DNA of 38,301 bases, taken from contig CAJOCL010000015.1 in NCBI GenBank assembly GCA_905233565.1, forward strand, positions 1 to 38,301, written 5' to 3'. A model generated the notes under the pieces. That model made no database searches. It was given only the letters and a program-made list of their open reading frames with translations, and was not told the origin of the DNA. This document shows positions 12,204 through 19,979 of this stretch, piece by piece (position 1 is the stretch's first letter; each line of letters opens with the position of its first letter). The translations under genes were made by a program, and so were the position numbers. The DNA is from an uncultured Synergistales bacterium. GTDB lineage: Bacteria > Synergistota > Synergistia > Synergistales > Aminobacteriaceae.

Positions 12204-12227
12204 TTTCACGAAGTATTTTCACGGGAA

Positions 12228-12590
12228 GTGCATAAAATTTTGAATAAGTTTTATAGATTTTCTGCCGTAATTATAATTATCGTTATGTTCTTTGGGATTT
12301 CTGAAGCTGTCGTCAGGGACGGAGCAATACGCGGCAAATACGGCCTTTCATTCGGAAGTATATCATACAGTTTCAGGAGCCTTGATGTAACTGTCAGGAA
12401 CAGGACAAAATATAACGTCAATTTCGGAGGAGCCATGTTATTCCTTGACAGAAATTATAGGATTATAGCACGTGCGGAATTGCTGAACGCTAAAATTAAG
12501 AGATACTCATCACGCAGATATAAGGCATTTTTCAGTTACGGAAGCGGTGAAGCTGCGAAAAGTGCAAGGTATTTAGAATGGGAATTTTAA
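12228..12590 (+). CDS. Small exported protein of unknown function (FxLYD-like beta domain)
   Basis: A 120-residue protein of unrecognised family. The N-terminus has basic residues followed by a hydrophobic stretch ([16 protein letters not shown]), so it is exported or membrane-tethered. The mature part alternates strands, with [30 protein letters not shown] and a late aromatic strand. This is the pattern of small FxLYD-type beta domains (a neutral 'v.N.t...v.....f.D..G.i' layout). Translation may start at GTG 12228 or, with better spacing from GGAAG, at TTG 12240. It is 4 nt upstream of the hicA-like gene and probably co-transcribed with it. Confidence 0.65.
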   Translation: MHKILNKFYRFSAVIIIIVMFFGISEAVVRDGAIRGKYGLSFGSISYSFRSLDVTVRNRTKYNVNFGGAMLFLDRNYRIIARAELLNAKIKRYSSRRYKAFFSYGSGEAAKSARYLEWEF

Positions 12591-12594
12591 GATA

Positions 12595-12843
12595 ATGACT
12601 TCAGCCCCGAAGATAATGGCTGCTGTTATGGACAGCCGTAAGGATAATAATATTCCGTTTTCTGACCTGCAAAAACTTCTTGATACTCTGGGATTTTTAC
12701 ACAGAACAAAGGGCAGTCATTCAATTTACTGGCGGAAAGATATAGAAGAGATCATTAATATTCAGCCTGACGGTAACAAAGCAAAAGCGTATCAGGTCAA
12801 ACAGCTGCGTAATATTATTCTTAAATATGATCTGAAATTTTAA
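12595..12843 (+). CDS. hicA: HicA-family mRNA interferase toxin
   Basis: This 82-residue protein has the HicA double-stranded-RNA-binding-like fold pattern: DLQKLLDTLGFLHRTKGSHSIYW with the catalytic His in KGSH, then a C-terminal NKAKAYQVKQLRNII helix. HicA cleaves mRNA ribosome-independently when not bound by HicB. The N-terminus is about 12-20 residues longer than the shortest family members; internal ATGs at residues 8 and 12 are alternative starts. It is followed 27 nt later by the antitoxin gene. The order toxin then antitoxin is usual for hicAB. Confidence 0.88.
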   Translation: MTSAPKIMAAVMDSRKDNNIPFSDLQKLLDTLGFLHRTKGSHSIYWRKDIEEIINIQPDGNKAKAYQVKQLRNIILKYDLKF

Positions 12844-12870
12844 TTTTTAATTAGGGAGGCTGTTTCTTTA

Positions 12871-13092
12871 ATGCAAATCCATACGGACAGATACACTAAA
12901 ATAATATACTGGTCAGATGATGACGGCAGATTTATTGTTGAAGTCCCTGAACTTCCCGGCTGCATGTCTGACGGCCCAACACCGCAGGAGGCTTTAAGCA
13001 ATACTGAAGCCATAATATCTGAATGGATAGAGACCGCTGAAATTTTAGGCCGTGAAATTCCAGAACCTTCAGGAAGGAGATTATACGCATGA
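12871..13092 (+). CDS. hicB: HicB-family antitoxin
   Basis: This 73-residue protein shows the partially degraded RNase-H-like HicB core: YTKIIYWSDDDGRFIVEVPE, LPGCMSDGPTPQEAL and an N-x-E-A-I-I-S-x-W-I helix. It should bind and neutralise the HicA toxin encoded 27 nt upstream. It stops right after the core (PSGRRLYA) and has no C-terminal ribbon-helix-helix or HTH domain, so autoregulation by DNA binding would need another factor. AGGGAGG gives a strong ribosome binding site, which would favour antitoxin over toxin synthesis. The TGA overlaps the ATG of the next gene by 4 nt. Confidence 0.88.
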   Translation: MQIHTDRYTKIIYWSDDDGRFIVEVPELPGCMSDGPTPQEALSNTEAIISEWIETAEILGREIPEPSGRRLYA

Positions 13093-13634
13093 AAAAAATA
13101 ATATTAACGCTGATATTCTGTCTTTCAATTTCATCAATTTCAACTGAAGCATTTTCAGCTACGGCCTCAAACAGTTCAGAGGCTTTTATGTCCCTGCCGT
13201 TCGGACACACTTACGCGAGGACTAAAAAGCGAATGGAGAACAGCGGCTCAAGGGTCTTAACCCCAAGAAAAGATTCTCTCACTATGGAGGGAATGTTTGA
13301 AGGCTATCCGGCAACGTTTATATTTGGTTTTCACAAGGAAAAATTATTGAAATCTAAATCCGTTTACCTTCAGAGCATGGGAAATGCTGATTATGACAAG
13401 AGATTTTATGAGGCCATGCAAACAGCCCTTAACGCTGCTTACGGTTCAGGACACGAAACGCCGACTGCTAACACAAGGGCAGCCGGCAAAATAATGCTCA
13501 AAAACGTTTGGACACCCGACAGATATACAACTATAACACTGACATATAATTCTGAAATGTCGAAAAAACTGCCCGGAACTTCTTTAACAAGCAAATTTAT
13601 TCAGTTAATATACAAGTATGACAAATGGGACTAA
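13089..13634 (+). CDS. Exported protein of unknown function, coupled to hicB
   Basis: A 181-residue protein with a clear signal peptide (MKKIILTLIFCLSISSIS, cleavage near residue 24, AFSA). The mature part begins with SLPFGHTYARTKKRME, a layout reminiscent of small BamE/SmpA-like or 'FGxs.ee' periplasmic domains, but I cannot assign a family. Its ATG overlaps the hicB stop (ATGA), so it is probably translated with the antitoxin. An exported protein tied to a HicAB module is unusual. Confidence 0.75.
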   Translation: MKKIILTLIFCLSISSISTEAFSATASNSSEAFMSLPFGHTYARTKKRMENSGSRVLTPRKDSLTMEGMFEGYPATFIFGFHKEKLLKSKSVYLQSMGNADYDKRFYEAMQTALNAAYGSGHETPTANTRAAGKIMLKNVWTPDRYTTITLTYNSEMSKKLPGTSLTSKFIQLIYKYDKWD

Positions 13635-13682
13635 AATAATCTATTATTTATATTAAGTAATTATTCAGGAGGAAATTTTTTT

Positions 13683-14381
13683 ATGCTAGGTTTAGGTTAC
13701 GGTTTAGACCCGACTATGATTATTCTTGTCCCGGCAATTCTTCTCTCAATGTGGGCGCAGTCCCGCGTTCAGTCAACTTTCAATCAGTACAGCCGCATTC
13801 CCGCAAGAGGCGGAGTTACGGCCGACAGCGTTGCACGTATGCTCCTTACGCTCTATGGAATGTCAACAATGCCGATCAATCACGTTTCAGGCAATCTGAC
13901 GGATCATTACGACCCAAGAAATAAAACTCTCAATCTTTCTGACGGCGTTTACGGAAACAACAGCATAGCTTCAATCGGAGTTGCAGCCCACGAAGTCGGA
14001 CACGCAATTCAGCATAACGAAGAGTATTCACCGCTGATTTTCAGAAATTCCATTGTCCCGGTCGTCAATATCTGTTCAACCGCTTCAATGCCTCTCTTCT
14101 TTATCGGCCTGTTAATGGGCAATTTCATGCTCGTTAATATCGGCATAATGCTTTTTACGGGAGCTTTAGTTTTTCACCTTGTTACGCTTCCCGTTGAAAT
14201 CAACGCAAGTTCGAGAGCCTTAAAACTTCTTGAAGAGACACATACTTTATCGCCTGATGAACTTGCCGGCGCGAAGAAAGTTTTAACCGCTGCTGCCTGG
14301 ACTTATATAGCCTCTGCGTTAATGGCTCTGCTGCAGTTAGTAAGGCTTATAATGATCAGCCGTTCTTCAAGGAGAGATTAA
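13683..14381 (+). CDS. Membrane zinc metallopeptidase, YugP family
   Basis: This 232-residue protein belongs to the PF04298 neutral zinc metallopeptidase family. The zinc motif HEVGH is at H103-E104...H107 (VAAHEVGHAIQH). A first membrane span lies at the N-terminus and there are two or three more after the motif (about 120-160 and 205-225). The substrate is unknown; it probably acts at the membrane in quality control. A strong AGGAGG precedes the ATG. The next gene starts immediately after the stop codon. Confidence 0.9.
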   Translation: MLGLGYGLDPTMIILVPAILLSMWAQSRVQSTFNQYSRIPARGGVTADSVARMLLTLYGMSTMPINHVSGNLTDHYDPRNKTLNLSDGVYGNNSIASIGVAAHEVGHAIQHNEEYSPLIFRNSIVPVVNICSTASMPLFFIGLLMGNFMLVNIGIMLFTGALVFHLVTLPVEINASSRALKLLEETHTLSPDELAGAKKVLTAAAWTYIASALMALLQLVRLIMISRSSRRD

Positions 14382-15713
14382 TTGCGCGGTATAGAAGCAG
14401 CACTGAAAGTCTTAACGTCTGAAAGCAAAGGCCGATTCTCATCAGAAGCACTGAGAATCCTTGCTGACCGCGAAAAAATGAAAGCTCCCGATATAACTCT
14501 CGCGTCATCGCTGATTTATATAGTCATGAGACGCAAAGAATTATGGGAAAGAATCGCTGATGATTATATACGTTCAAAAGAGAATCTGCCTGCTCCCGTA
14601 TATATGGCCGTAATAATGGGAACAGGCGGACTCTTGGAACTGCGGAGATTTTCAGGCGGCGTACTCGTAAACGGCATAGCTGAGTATCTGAAGCATAACA
14701 AAAATTTTGCAAAATATACGGGCTTGGTTAATGCAGTACTTCACAAAGTCATTGAGAACGGCCCGGATATTCTTGAAAATTTCAGGCGTTCCCCGTCAGT
14801 TGAAGGCCGTGCAATGTGGGCAGGCGTTCCGGTCTGGTCATTGCCGGCATGGTCAAAGACGTGGCGGAGAAATGAGCTTTATGAAATATTTGAACTCTCT
14901 GAAATTCCTTCATATTCCTCCCTCAGGGTAACACCTGAAAAACTCGGCGAATTATCAAAAATGCTTGACGAAAAGAAAATACGTTATACACATTCAGATA
15001 TAATAAGCTCATCTTTAAGATTGAGTGAGAGCGTATTACCGTCAAATGTTCCGGGCTTCAACGAGGGATTATGCACAGTTCAAAATGAAAGCTCAATTTT
15101 AGCGGCCTCAATAATCAGCAGATTTTACACTGACGGATTAATACTCGATATGTGTTCGGGAAGAGGCGTAAAATCAGGGCAGATGTTACAGGAATGCCCT
15201 TCTTCACATGCTGAGTGCTGGGAAATTTCAGAAGGACGCTCAAACAGTGCATTACGGGAACTTCAGAGACTGGGCGTTATTGAACGGGCAGCGTTAAAGA
15301 CAGGCAATGCGCTTAATCTTGAACCTGATGAAACACCTTCATTTGTCGTTCTTGATGCTCCGTGTTCAGGCTCAGGAACATGGACGCGTAAGCCGGAATC
15401 AAAATGGCGCTTAGACTGGAAAAAATTCGATGCGCTTGTTGAAACACAGAAAAAACTGCTTGAACGTGCCGTCAATTTATGCAAGTCAGGCGGATATATA
15501 CTCTATATAACATGCAGTCTTCTCAAGCAGGAAAATGAGAATGTAACAGCAGAAATTTTATCGCGTCATTCAGACTGCACGGAAGTTTCAGGGCTTATTG
15601 ATTACGGGAAAAAGTGCGGGGCTTTCAGGGCCGGCAGACCTTACGGGTTTTACATATGGCCTTATAATTCATGGCTTGACGGGTTTTATTGCTCATTAAT
15701 ACTGAAAAAATAA
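14382..15713 (+). CDS. rsmB: RsmB-like 16S rRNA (cytosine-5) methyltransferase
   Basis: This 443-residue protein has an N-terminal NusB-like helical RNA-binding domain (about 1-140) and a C-terminal Rossmann methyltransferase of the Nol1/Nop2/Sun family. The two active-site cysteines are visible: C328 in DAPCSGSGTWTRKPE (motif IV) and C378 in YITCSLLKQENE (motif VI). The SAM-binding loop reads LDMCSGRGVKSGQ instead of the usual LDxCAAPGGKT. RsmB normally makes m5C967 in 16S rRNA; the divergent loop leaves some doubt about the exact target. It begins with TTG directly after the preceding stop codon, with AAGGAG 6-7 nt upstream. Confidence 0.85.
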   Translation: MRGIEAALKVLTSESKGRFSSEALRILADREKMKAPDITLASSLIYIVMRRKELWERIADDYIRSKENLPAPVYMAVIMGTGGLLELRRFSGGVLVNGIAEYLKHNKNFAKYTGLVNAVLHKVIENGPDILENFRRSPSVEGRAMWAGVPVWSLPAWSKTWRRNELYEIFELSEIPSYSSLRVTPEKLGELSKMLDEKKIRYTHSDIISSSLRLSESVLPSNVPGFNEGLCTVQNESSILAASIISRFYTDGLILDMCSGRGVKSGQMLQECPSSHAECWEISEGRSNSALRELQRLGVIERAALKTGNALNLEPDETPSFVVLDAPCSGSGTWTRKPESKWRLDWKKFDALVETQKKLLERAVNLCKSGGYILYITCSLLKQENENVTAEILSRHSDCTEVSGLIDYGKKCGAFRAGRPYGFYIWPYNSWLDGFYCSLILKK

Positions 15714-15736
15714 AAGAACAGGAGAATTTATAAACT

Positions 15737-16441
15737 TTGGCAACGTTTCAGAAAGTTAGAGAACAGAATTTTATTGAGTTATGCTGCGACGGCACTCTTC
15801 AGCAAATCAAAGACGCTTTAAGTTCAGGTGTTGACGTGAACGCTTTTATCAATGCTCATAATGATTTCGGCTCAACCCCTCTTTTCATGGCCGGACGCGA
15901 AAATACTCCCGATGTCGTAAAATTCCTAATTGATGAAGGGGCTGACGTAAATTTCACGGCTTATGACGGCAATACCGCCCTGATGTGGACAGCCTCAGAT
16001 AATACAGCCGAAGTAATCGACATTCTCGTTAAGGCCGGAGCAAATGTCAACGCTACAAGATATGACGGCCTCACGCCTCTTATGGGAGCAGCAAGGAAAA
16101 ATACACCCCAAGCAGTTAATATACTCTTAAAAGCCGGAGCTGACGTTCACTCCAGAGACAGTATAGGAATGACGGCACTTCTTCACGCTGCTATGAATAA
16201 TCCAAATCCTGAAGTGGTTAATCTTCTTATTGAGGCAGGCTCCGAAGACGTCAGCAACAACAACGGCAGGACTTCTTTAATACTTGCGGCCATGCTGAAT
16301 AATATTCAGGTTGTCGAAACCCTAATTAAAGCCGGAGCTGATATTAACGTCAGAGACAAGGAAGGCAAGACGGCTTATGACCACGCACTGGAAAATAACA
16401 AGCTCAAAGATACGTCAATAATAAACAGCCTGAAAGTATAA
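15737..16441 (+). CDS. Ankyrin-repeat protein
   Basis: A 234-residue protein made almost wholly of ankyrin repeats, about six of about 33 residues. Each has the T/S-P/A-L-M/L-x-A-A signature and then V-x-x-L-I/L-x-A-G-A-D-V/I (for example LIKAGADINVRDKEGKTAY). There is no signal peptide or other domain, so it is probably a cytoplasmic protein-binding scaffold with unknown partner. The start is TTG 15737 behind CAGGAG. It lies between the methyltransferase and PASTA genes in the same direction and is probably in the same transcript. Confidence 0.88.
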   Translation: MATFQKVREQNFIELCCDGTLQQIKDALSSGVDVNAFINAHNDFGSTPLFMAGRENTPDVVKFLIDEGADVNFTAYDGNTALMWTASDNTAEVIDILVKAGANVNATRYDGLTPLMGAARKNTPQAVNILLKAGADVHSRDSIGMTALLHAAMNNPNPEVVNLLIEAGSEDVSNNNGRTSLILAAMLNNIQVVETLIKAGADINVRDKEGKTAYDHALENNKLKDTSIINSLKV

Positions 16442-16469
16442 AAATATAAAGTGTAAGGAGGATTAAAAT

Positions 16470-17804
16470 TTGAGTTTCAAAAAATACAGTCATAGAGGCG
16501 GAATAGTTCTCATGACGCTCTTTGTAGTAGTAGGGATAATATTCGCGTCGGGAGCAATAGCAGTATATACGGTTTTCATGAAGCCTGAAAATCAGGTTAA
16601 AGTCCCTTCATTTGTCGGAATGTCAATCGTTGATGCAGTTGCGGAAGCTGAGAGAGCCGGCCTTGTTTTGCAGGTTGAACAGGTAGCCTCAACACTTCCT
16701 GAAGGCCGTGTTTTAGCCCAGTCCCCTGAAGCTGAGAACGAAAACGGGCGCGGAAGTGTCATCGTTGTTCAGGTCAGCAAGAGCGGAGAACTTCACGCAG
16801 TCCCTGACGTTAAGGGCAGGACGCTTTCTCAGGCTCAGTCCGAAATAAAATCTCAGGGTTTCAGTCTCGGCGATGTAATAAAAATACATGAACCGGGAAT
16901 ACAGGCAGGAATTGTTATAGCACAAAGTCCGTCATCACCTCAAAAAGTACCGTCAGGGCGGAAAATAGATCTTCTTGTTCAGGAAGGCCCGGCATCGGAC
17001 GGCGTTGTAACTGTTCCTGACGTGAACAGAATGACGGAACAGGAAGCAAGAAGCGTACTCAGTGCATCGGGCGTAAAAGTTCAGGGTGTCGACAGGGTAT
17101 ACAGTCCGTTATTGCCTGAAGGATTAGCGATTGAGACAAGACCACAGGCCGGAAGTACTATCAGGGCAGGGCAGGGCGTAATTCTTAAACTCGCAACTCA
17201 GAGACGGCCTGCAGGTTTCATGGGAAATGATTCGCGCACCGCCTCAAATCCCAACGGCACAGTAAGGCGCGTAACAAGTCAGAACTCATCATCTCAAACA
17301 CAGCAGCAATCTCAATCGCAATCACAATCTCAATCATCGTCAGCATCACCGAGAACGGCTTCAACTACAACTGTGAATACAACCCCGTCAAGAAATAATC
17401 AGGAAGAGGAATTTATCGGCGATGACTACACAATTTCAACACCTGCTGCAAATTCAAGAGCATCAAATACAAACACGGCTGCAAATACAGCCGCAAATGT
17501 TCCTTCACGTCCCGTACAGAATACACAAACTCAGGCTCAGAACAGGCAGGCATCATCACAGGCTGCACAGGATAATGCGCCGTCAGGCAGAAGTAAAACG
17601 GCAAAGATCCGCTACGTTGTTCCGCCGATCGCAAAGCCCATGAATCTAAGAATTGAAGTTACTGACCCTTCAGGGAAACGCGATGTAATGAACAGGCAGG
17701 TACGCAGCGGAGAGAGTATCAGCACTACGGCAAGTTACACACAGGAATGTGTCGTAACCATATATTTGGGCGGTGAATTTGTATGGCAGGAAAGGCAGAA
17801 GTGA
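16470..17804 (+). CDS. Membrane-anchored PASTA-domain protein without a kinase
   Basis: A 444-residue protein. Residues of about 13-35 form a signal anchor. Three PASTA domains follow (about 40-107, 108-175 and 177-245), each opening with V-P-x-V/F and ending in a strand after PxxG. PASTA domains bind peptidoglycan stem peptides or beta-lactam-like ligands. A long Ser/Gln/Asn/Thr-rich linker (about 255-385) precedes a short beta domain (RYVVPPIAKPMNLRIEV...). There is no Ser/Thr kinase or transpeptidase domain. The start is TTG 16470 behind AAGGAGG. It lies 7 nt upstream of rpe; in Firmicutes rpe also follows a PASTA gene (prkC-rsgA-rpe), so this may be the counterpart of that context. Confidence 0.88.
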   Translation: MSFKKYSHRGGIVLMTLFVVVGIIFASGAIAVYTVFMKPENQVKVPSFVGMSIVDAVAEAERAGLVLQVEQVASTLPEGRVLAQSPEAENENGRGSVIVVQVSKSGELHAVPDVKGRTLSQAQSEIKSQGFSLGDVIKIHEPGIQAGIVIAQSPSSPQKVPSGRKIDLLVQEGPASDGVVTVPDVNRMTEQEARSVLSASGVKVQGVDRVYSPLLPEGLAIETRPQAGSTIRAGQGVILKLATQRRPAGFMGNDSRTASNPNGTVRRVTSQNSSSQTQQQSQSQSQSQSSSASPRTASTTTVNTTPSRNNQEEEFIGDDYTISTPAANSRASNTNTAANTAANVPSRPVQNTQTQAQNRQASSQAAQDNAPSGRSKTAKIRYVVPPIAKPMNLRIEVTDPSGKRDVMNRQVRSGESISTTASYTQECVVTIYLGGEFVWQERQK

Positions 17805-17811
17805 TTCATAA

Positions 17812-18501
17812 ATGAAAAAACGCGAATTTCTTTTAGCACCTTCATTGCTCGGGGCTGATCCGTTAAATATAGCTCATGACATTGACAGAATGAATAATAA
17901 TTTTGACTGGCTTCACCTTGACATTATGGATGCTCATTTCGTCCGTAATTTATCTTTCGGCCCTGATTTTTCACGTTCAATCCGGAAGAGATACCCCGAT
18001 TCTTTCATTGACGTTCACTTGATGACAGATAATCTTGAAACCGTACTCCCGTTATTCATGAACGCCGGAGCATCTTCAATCACCGTACATGCAGAAACAG
18101 AGCCCCATTTATTGCATGCCGTTTTATCTTCAATAAGGAATGCGGGCATAAAAACCGGAATCGCTTTGTGTCCTCCGACAAATATATCAAGCGTTGAGGC
18201 AGTATTCGGACTTTGTGATTTAGTGCTTGTCATGTCCGTAACTCCAGGATTCGGCGGTCAGAAATTCATTGAAAATTCATTGGAAAAAGTCAGGGAATTA
18301 GCAGGCCTCAGAGAGGCGAAAAAATATAATTACATGATAGAGATTGACGGCGGAATAAATCAGGATAATATAACAAAAGTTGTCCTGGCCGGCTGTGATG
18401 TTATAGTAATGGGCAGCGCGGTATTCAGAAATGAAGATCCCGGCTCATGGCTTGAATCTATGCGCAGGAAAGTAAAGGAGGAACTCAGTAATCTTGACTG
18501 A
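17812..18501 (+). CDS. rpe: Ribulose-phosphate 3-epimerase
   Basis: This enzyme (229 residues) interconverts D-ribulose 5-phosphate and D-xylulose 5-phosphate in the pentose phosphate pathway. TIM-barrel landmarks are APSLLGAD, LHLDIMDAHFVRNLSFGPD (metal and substrate residues), DVHLMTDN, VTPGFGGQKF and IDGGINQDN with GSAVF at the phosphate site. The usual TVNPGFGGQ reads SVTPGFGGQ. The end overlaps the RodZ-like gene by 8 nt. Confidence 0.95.
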   Translation: MKKREFLLAPSLLGADPLNIAHDIDRMNNNFDWLHLDIMDAHFVRNLSFGPDFSRSIRKRYPDSFIDVHLMTDNLETVLPLFMNAGASSITVHAETEPHLLHAVLSSIRNAGIKTGIALCPPTNISSVEAVFGLCDLVLVMSVTPGFGGQKFIENSLEKVRELAGLREAKKYNYMIEIDGGINQDNITKVVLAGCDVIVMGSAVFRNEDPGSWLESMRRKVKEELSNLD

Positions 18502-19387
18502 ACGTGATGATGCACTCAAAGAACTTGGGCGCGAAATAACAGAGAGACGTGAAAATATAGGAATGACGCTTGAGGCGGTATTCGACCGTACTAAAATACG
18601 GCCTGAGTATCTCAGGGGAATTGAAGCGGGAGATTACAGGAATTTTCCGGAACTGGTATATATTAAAGGCTTTGTCCGTACGTACCTGAAGTTAATAAAC
18701 GCTGAAGATCTGCAGGACGAGTTTATGGCGCAGTTGGACAGAACGCAGGGAACGCATCAGAAGCGTTCCGAGCCTCGTCATCAAAATCAAAAAAAGAATG
18801 ATATTCGTGAAATTTTAGGCAACGGCTCATCAGTTCCGAAAGGTTTCAAACCCGTATCGCATTTTTGGCTTCTGTTCGTATTAATTGCTGCCCTTGCCGG
18901 AACAGGCACTTATGTCTGGTACGCTGTAAGTTACGGCGGTTTAGACTTGAAAAATCTGAAACTCTTCAATTTCTCAGGACAAAACAGCCTCAGCCCTTCC
19001 ATTGAGTTTTCTGAGCTGTCGTCTGATATAGTCTCAGTATCAATTGATGAAAGTTCAGCCGATTTAGTTTCTGCTGACATGGCCGTTTCAGAAGAGCCAA
19101 AACCGAAAGTAACGCCGTCTCTTGAAATTCACGCGGTTAATGATGTCTGGCTCAGTGTTTCATTTGGAAACGCACAGCCCGTATACAGACGTACGCTCAA
19201 GAGGGGCGATGTCATGCGCTGGGATCTGAACGAGCCTGCAAGAGTTGTCATAGGAAGGCCGACAGCAGCGCAGATAGTTCTTAACGGCAAGGACTTGGGA
19301 ATAGCTAACCCGACGGCCAGACGTTCCGAGACATATATATATAATCCTGACGGTACATACAGCATGGTACAGCGGCGTAGCAGATAA
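18494..19387 (+). CDS. RodZ-like helix-turn-helix membrane protein
   Basis: A 297-residue bitopic protein. Residues of about 8-70 are a RodZ-type HTH (LGREITERRENIGMTLEAV, KIRPEYLRGIEAGDYRNFPE, YIKGFVRTYLKL). A basic linker leads to one membrane span (about 122-144). The outer region ends in a DUF4115-like beta domain (about 205-290; LEIHAVNDVWLSVSFGNAQ, LKRGDVMRWDL, LNGKDLGIANP). RodZ links MreB to the elongation machinery and helps set cell shape. It starts at TTG 18494 inside the end of rpe and is followed 33 nt later by lepB. Confidence 0.86.
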   Translation: MTERDDALKELGREITERRENIGMTLEAVFDRTKIRPEYLRGIEAGDYRNFPELVYIKGFVRTYLKLINAEDLQDEFMAQLDRTQGTHQKRSEPRHQNQKKNDIREILGNGSSVPKGFKPVSHFWLLFVLIAALAGTGTYVWYAVSYGGLDLKNLKLFNFSGQNSLSPSIEFSELSSDIVSVSIDESSADLVSADMAVSEEPKPKVTPSLEIHAVNDVWLSVSFGNAQPVYRRTLKRGDVMRWDLNEPARVVIGRPTAAQIVLNGKDLGIANPTARRSETYIYNPDGTYSMVQRRSR

Positions 19388-19420
19388 TTTTATTTTTATT
19401 ATTTTTACAAAGGAGCTAAG

Positions 19421-19969
19421 ATGATGGCAGCAGAGGCAGTTAAGCCCTGGTGGCGTGAAACAATAGAGACAATAGCATGGGCGTTTGTTCTTGCGATGAT
19501 AATACGGGCGTTAATCGTTCAGGCATTCTGGATTCCGAGCGGATCAATGATACCGACGCTTGAAATTAACGACCGTGTATTAGTCGCCAAGTTCTGGAAC
19601 TGGTTTTTTGAACCTTCAAGGGGATCGCTTTACGTTTTCCGTTACCCTATGGATCATTCGCGTGATTTCGTGAAGCGCGTTATAGCAGTGCCGGGCGATA
19701 CGGTTGACATAAAAGCAGGAACGGTTTACATAAACGGGAAGCCGCTCGATGAGCCTTATGTAAAGAATCATGACCGTTACAACATGAGGCCTAGCAGCGT
19801 ATTCCCTGAAGTTCCGTTCACTGTTCCAGAGGGAAAATATTTCATGCTCGGCGACAACAGGGGAAATTCGCAGGACAGCAGATTTTGGGGATTTGCCTCG
19901 ATTGATGAGATGAGGGGTCCCGTATTTTTCCGTTACTGGCCGATAAGCCGGATAGGCATACCGCGCTGA
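19421..19969 (+). CDS. lepB: Signal peptidase I
   Basis: This membrane serine protease (182 residues) removes signal peptides from exported proteins. A single N-terminal span (about 17-36) is followed by the catalytic Ser42 in IPSGSMIPTL and the general-base Lys85 in DFVKRVIAVPGD, then the family box GDNRGNSQDSRFWG. The size fits the short Gram-positive-like class. AAGGAGC lies 8 nt before the ATG. It presumably serves the many signal-peptide-bearing proteins in this window. Confidence 0.96.
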   Translation: MMAAEAVKPWWRETIETIAWAFVLAMIIRALIVQAFWIPSGSMIPTLEINDRVLVAKFWNWFFEPSRGSLYVFRYPMDHSRDFVKRVIAVPGDTVDIKAGTVYINGKPLDEPYVKNHDRYNMRPSSVFPEVPFTVPEGKYFMLGDNRGNSQDSRFWGFASIDEMRGPVFFRYWPISRIGIPR

Positions 19970-19979
19970 GGGTTAAAAA

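Noticed and set aside
12130-12227. FMN riboswitch before the riboflavin genes
   Set aside because: The conserved RFN element sequence (AGGGxxxGGGTGxxAxTCC-type) is absent, and the region is short and AT-rich.
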